A stretch of 60,616 nt of DNA, from contig NZ_BSSQ01000030.1 in NCBI RefSeq assembly GCF_030161375.1, positions 1-60,616 of the forward strand, in the 5' to 3' direction. Below, in pieces: positions 57,273 through 60,616 of the stretch. The translations under genes were made by a program, and so were the position numbers. Under the pieces are notes generated by a model. That model made no database searches. It was given only the letters and a program-made list of their open reading frames with translations, and was not told where the DNA came from. This stretch comes from Paenibacillus glycanilyticus (GTDB lineage: Bacteria > Bacillota > Bacilli > Paenibacillales > Paenibacillaceae). The first letter of the stretch is position 1. The number at the start of each line of letters is the position of its first letter.

Positions 57273-57454
57273 CCAATGCTAGAGAATCTACTTTCTGGTA
57301 CTATAAGGCTCAGCAATGCCGTACTCTAGCAGCGGTACCCGCTTTTGATAAATCTCGATAGACCTATTTAGCCGGAGATTAAAAAAATCTTATGAAAGTC
57401 CTCTATCGAATCCATCTCCAAATGTGCGACCGCGCCTACAGGTTGATCTTAAGG

Positions 57455-57497
57455 TAAAAAAAAGCAGACAAGAGAACGAGTCTCTTGTCTGCTTTTC
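57455..57497 (-). terminator. Terminator after guaB
   Basis: AAAAGCAGACAAGAGA and TCTCTTGTCTGCTTTT form a perfect 16-pair stem with a 5-base loop, followed by T on the minus strand. Confidence 0.94.
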
Positions 57498-57513
57498 CCG
57501 TGTTCGGGTCAAA

Positions 57514-58971
57514 TTACAGCGAATAGTTTGGAGCTTCTTTTGTAATTTGAACGTCATGCGGATGGCTTTCGCGAAGGCCGGAACCTGTAATCCGAATGAA
57601 TTGCGTATCATTGCGCAGCTCGTCGAGATTTTTTGTTCCGCAATAGCCCATACCGGAACGCAGACCGCCAAGCAACTGATGAACGGTGTCGGCAAGTGGT
57701 CCTTTGAAAGGAACGCGACCTTCAATACCTTCCGGAACAAGCTTGCTTTCGTTCTCTTGGAAGTAACGGTCTTTACTGCCTTCTTTCATCGCGCCAAGGG
57801 AACCCATGCCACGGTATACTTTAAAGCTGCGGCCTTGGAAAATTTCCGTTTCGCCTGGGCTTTCAGCTGTGCCTGCAAACAAGCTGCCGATCATAATCGC
57901 GCTTGCGCCGGCTGCGATTGCTTTAGTAATATCGCCGGAATACTTGATGCCGCCGTCTGCAATAACCGGTACATTGTATTCGCGAGCTACTGTAGCGCAA
58001 TCGTAGATTGCTGTAATTTGCGGAACGCCGATACCAGCGATAACGCGTGTTGTACAGATCGAACCAGGACCGATACCGACTTTAACGACGGATGCGCCTG
58101 CTTCAATCAAATCGCGAGTCGCCTCGCCTGTTGCAACGTTACCCGCGATGATCGTCAGATCAGGGTATTTTGCACGCAGCTTGCGAACCGCATCAAGAAT
58201 ATTAATATGATGGCCGTGCGCCGAGTCAACAACCAGAACGTCAATGCCTGCTTGTACAAGTGCTTCAGCGCGGTCAACTGTATCTTTGCCAATACCTACA
58301 GCGGCGCCGCATAGAAGACGTCCATGCTTATCTTTTGCCGCGTTAGGGAATTGAATTGCTTTTTCAATATCTTTAATGGTGATGAGACCTTTAAGAATGT
58401 TGTTCTCGTCAACGAGAGGAAGCTTCTCGATCTTATGCTTTTGAAGAAGGCCTTCAGCCTCTTGCAAAGTTGTTCCGACAGGTGCCGTTACAAGATCCGT
58501 ACGAGTCATTACTTCGTTGATTTTAATCGAATAGTCATGAACGAAACGAAGGTCACGGTTTGTAAGGATACCAACCAGCTTTTGTTCACCGTCAACGATT
58601 GGCACACCGGAAATGCGATATTTGCCCATCAGTTCTTCCGCATCATATACATGATGTTCCGGTGTCAGCGAGAATGGATTAGTAATAACGCCGCTCTCCG
58701 AACGTTTTACGCGATCAACTTCTTCTGCTTGCTGAGCTACCGACATATTTTTGTGAATAATGCCGACTCCGCCCTCACGAGCTATAGCAATCGCCAATGC
58801 CGATTCAGTAACCGTGTCCATCCCTGCACTGATCAGCGGAATGTTCAGCTTGATGCCTTCGCTAAGTTTTGTAGATACGTCCGATTCACGAGGCAACACG
58901 ACAGATTTCCGCGGTACGAGCAGTACATCATCGAATGTCAGGCCTTCTTTGGCGAATTTCGTTTCCCACAC
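57514..58971 (-). CDS. guaB: Inosine-5'-monophosphate dehydrogenase
   Basis: GuaB oxidises IMP to XMP, the first step toward GTP. The 485-residue barrel protein has the two CBS domains (about 95-205), the catalytic loop GIGPGSICTTRVIAG, the flap GMGSLGAMKEGSKDRY and the C-terminal GGLRSGMGYCGTKNL. The start is GTG at 58971, after GGGAGGAACTTACTC. A near-consensus promoter lies upstream. Next to an rRNA operon as in B. subtilis. Confidence 0.97.
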   Translation of the reverse strand: MWETKFAKEGLTFDDVLLVPRKSVVLPRESDVSTKLSEGIKLNIPLISAGMDTVTESALAIAIAREGGVGIIHKNMSVAQQAEEVDRVKRSESGVITNPFSLTPEHHVYDAEELMGKYRISGVPIVDGEQKLVGILTNRDLRFVHDYSIKINEVMTRTDLVTAPVGTTLQEAEGLLQKHKIEKLPLVDENNILKGLITIKDIEKAIQFPNAAKDKHGRLLCGAAVGIGKDTVDRAEALVQAGIDVLVVDSAHGHHINILDAVRKLRAKYPDLTIIAGNVATGEATRDLIEAGASVVKVGIGPGSICTTRVIAGIGVPQITAIYDCATVAREYNVPVIADGGIKYSGDITKAIAAGASAIMIGSLFAGTAESPGETEIFQGRSFKVYRGMGSLGAMKEGSKDRYFQENESKLVPEGIEGRVPFKGPLADTVHQLLGGLRSGMGYCGTKNLDELRNDTQFIRITGSGLRESHPHDVQITKEAPNYSL

Positions 58972-59019
58972 GAGTAAGTTCCTCCCTTATTTTTGATACC
59001 TCTCACGCATATTATTGCA

Positions 59020-59048
59020 ATATTATCAGAGGGGGTAGGGGCTGTCAA
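59020..59048 (-). promoter_or_regulatory. Strong sigma-A promoter of guaB
   Basis: On the minus strand a perfect -35 TTGACA (59043-59048), a 17-base spacer and a -10 TAATAT (59020-59025). The leader to the GTG is about 40 bases with no visible attenuator. Confidence 0.82.
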
Positions 59049-59135
59049 GGATGTTAGGTTTGTAGGTGGAACGGTTCCCTTATGCAGGAAAGAAAGCCTT
59101 TTTACATCCAGCATTAGGCAAAAAAACACAGAATA

Positions 59136-60326
59136 TTAAAAAAAGTCTGGAAGAAACGTCGTACGAACCGGGATTCTTCTTTCGATTTGCTCCACCGAGT
59201 CAAGTTCCCCCTGGATAAGTCCATAACGAAGCAACTCGGTTGGTCGCTTGTATCCCGTTAGAATCGCTGCTAAGGAGCCGATTCCCATTCGGATTCGCTT
59301 GCTGTTAGTTTCTCCCGATATCCGCTGTACATTCGCTTTGCCATCCACGGAGATCCGCAATTCATATTGACCTTCATTCCAAGGAGCATGTTCATCCTGA
59401 ATATCAAGAATGATCGATGTCTCTCCGTCTTCGCCAACCACGGCAAAAGGATACTCCTTAAGGAAAGCTTCTGCATCTACAATCCGCGCCATGAAATACG
59501 GCTCGATCTCTTGTTTGATTCTCGGATTATTCAACAAATACGGAAGCCCGTCATCCGTAGCAACCTTGATCACTAGCTGGTCTATCATGGAATCATGTTG
59601 GCCAAGGAAGGACCATAGGGAGCGGCGTGCTTCCTCATTCAAATCAATCAACTCATGTACAAATAACTCACGATTCTTCACTTCATAAATCACATACCCT
59701 TGAGCCTCACCGGTAGCATCATAATAAACTACGGTTTGTCCCTTCTTCCGCGACGTAATCCGGTATTTCCACCAAGCTTCCGAACGATCTAACGCGCCAT
59801 TAACAAGTCTGGCATATTCGTTATAGATTGGATTAAGAAGTTCGTAGCTAATCTCAACCCGTTTCATCGTCCCATTATATTGGGATCTTGCGGGAAGCAT
59901 ATTCGTATCTATTCGGTAAGTCTTAAGATCGGTGTATACTTCCCAACCAAACTTCCGATAAAAGCTGATCAAGAATGGATGTAGGAAAGATAAAGTTTGC
60001 CCCTTCTCTTTCATTTGCTCAAGAGAATGATGAAGAAGCTCCGCAACCAAACCCTGTCGTCTATACTCAGGCCATGTAGAAACGCCTGCAATGCCACCCA
60101 TTGCATATCGTTTGCCGCCAATGTATGTATAAAGATCAAGAATAGCCAATTGAGCTGCAAGCCTGTCCTCTACATAAATGCCCCAACGATCCGTTTCTTC
60201 CTGTCCAAATCGTTCTTTAGATTCTGCTAGCTTCGCTGCCGGAATCTCATACTGGAAAGCAAATTGGCTAAGTTCGATCATATCTTCAAACTGCTCCATC
60301 GTAAGCAACCGTGTTTCCTTCTTCAT
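59136..60326 (-). CDS. Eis-like GNAT acetyltransferase
   Basis: The 396-residue protein has an N-terminal GNAT domain (GGIAGVSTWPEYRRQGLVAELLHHSL, SFLHPFLISFYRKFGWEVY), a second degenerate GNAT half and a C-terminal SCP2-like domain ending in a carboxylate (TFLPDFF). This three-part build is that of the Eis family, some members of which acetylate aminoglycosides; its own substrate is unknown. The ATG at 60326 follows GAGAGGAGTTTAAAG. It lies between the rRNA operon and guaB. Confidence 0.88.
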   Translation of the reverse strand: MKKETRLLTMEQFEDMIELSQFAFQYEIPAAKLAESKERFGQEETDRWGIYVEDRLAAQLAILDLYTYIGGKRYAMGGIAGVSTWPEYRRQGLVAELLHHSLEQMKEKGQTLSFLHPFLISFYRKFGWEVYTDLKTYRIDTNMLPARSQYNGTMKRVEISYELLNPIYNEYARLVNGALDRSEAWWKYRITSRKKGQTVVYYDATGEAQGYVIYEVKNRELFVHELIDLNEEARRSLWSFLGQHDSMIDQLVIKVATDDGLPYLLNNPRIKQEIEPYFMARIVDAEAFLKEYPFAVVGEDGETSIILDIQDEHAPWNEGQYELRISVDGKANVQRISGETNSKRIRMGIGSLAAILTGYKRPTELLRYGLIQGELDSVEQIERRIPVRTTFLPDFF

Positions 60327-60403
60327 CTTTAAACTCCTCTCGAGATAGGCTGTAAATAACCACATTATGGCACAATCTAACGAGATAGAGCAACGCATGA
60401 AAA

Positions 60404-60445
60404 AAATAAAACAAAAAAACCTGCCGCATGATGCGGCAGGCTCTT
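60404..60445 (-). terminator. Terminator of the right-hand rRNA operon
   Basis: On the minus strand CCTGCCGCAT and ATGCGGCAGG form a perfect stem just after 5S, followed by TTTTTTTG. Confidence 0.93.
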
Positions 60446-60449
60446 CAGT

Positions 60450-60566
60450 GCTTGGCGACGTCCTACTCTCCCAGGACCCTGCGGTCCAAGTACCATCGGC
60501 GCTGGAGGGCTTAACGGTCGTGTTCGGTATGGGAACGCGTGGTTCCCCTCCGCCATCGCCACCAAA
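60450..60566 (-). rRNA. rrf: 5S ribosomal RNA
   Basis: The minus strand reads TTTGGTGGCGATGGCGGAGG to GGACGTCGCCAAGC, a complete 5S sequence of about 117 nt with closing helix TTGGTGGCGA/TCGCCAAG. The typical CCGAACACGACCGTTAAGC core is present. It is the last gene of an rRNA operon whose 23S gene lies beyond the right edge. Confidence 0.97.
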
Positions 60567-60616
60567 CGTAAGGCGTTATTTGCGCCCTGAAAACTGGATG
60601 CGAAAGTGTAACTCTT
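60567..60616 (-). other. Spacer upstream of 5S in the rRNA operon
   Basis: This 50-base stretch contains CTGAAAACTGGATGCG-type sequence typical of spacers in Paenibacillus rRNA operons. Neither 23S nor a tRNA is reached before the window ends. Confidence 0.6.

Noticed and set aside
1..60616. CRISPR arrays, prophage, insertion sequences or defence islands
   Set aside because: No regularly spaced repeats, transposase, integrase or phage structural genes were found; nearly all sequence belongs to recognisable chromosomal genes.

Overview
The window reads as a core-chromosome segment of an endospore-forming Bacillota, most probably Paenibacillaceae (Paenibacillus-like). This is inferred from gene content and order, the moderate GC content, strong GGAGG-type ribosome binding sites, and frequent GTG and TTG starts (recR, dnaX, rpoE, pyrG, motB, serS, dacA, guaB and others). 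Both ends touch rRNA operons on the minus strand. The left edge holds the promoter and leader of one operon, whose 16S gene lies outside. The right edge holds the 5S gene that ends another operon. Minus-strand genes therefore probably run with the replication fork, with oriC expected to the right.

Two outer blocks match the origin-proximal order known from Bacillus subtilis. On the right, read on the minus strand, are guaB, dacA, pdxS-pdxT-serS and tRNA-Ser. On the left, on the same strand, are SRP RNA, dnaX, ebfC (yaaK), recR, a YaaL-like gene and bofA. Between SRP RNA and tRNA-Ser lies about 48 kb that is not contiguous with them in B. subtilis. Its first part (4.2-31 kb) carries genes that in B. 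subtilis sit on the other chromosome arm: rpmE, rho, murA, spo0F, pyrG, rpoE, argS, ywiB, speE, pbpG and ywhD. To these are added a subtilisin-like protease, a complete quinol oxidase operon, a cyclophilin lipoprotein and an ECF sigma/anti-sigma operon. The second part (31-52 kb) is more accessory: a c-di-AMP riboswitch with its NlpC/P60 hydrolase, an MFS transporter, an EAL protein, motAB, a PAS histidine kinase, tadA (inverted relative to its usual neighbours), tRNA-Arg, a Spo0E-like phosphatase, a MetNI-like transporter, a glycosyltransferase and sugar-nucleotide dehydrogenase pair, and a small-protein spore cluster that includes SspP.

Sporulation is a recurring theme. The window holds spo0F with a sigma-H-like promoter, an orphan kinase that could feed Spo0F, a Spo0E-like phosphatase with Spo0A-box-like sites upstream, bofA, a YhcN/YlaJ lipoprotein and sspP. 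The motAB promoter region carries a sigma-D-like promoter and a perfect Spo0A-box match, suggesting a link between motility and sporulation.

The least expected signals are non-coding. Two clusters of DnaA boxes lie in intergenic DNA (four perfect TTATNCACA matches in 54 bp near 52.6 kb, and a looser cluster near 42.2 kb). Two strongly structured, terminator-ended segments (14.0-14.2 kb and 45.2-45.4 kb) could be unassigned small RNAs. One gene has its ribosome binding site inside the terminator hairpin of its upstream neighbour. I found no CRISPR array, prophage, insertion sequence or clear defence system.
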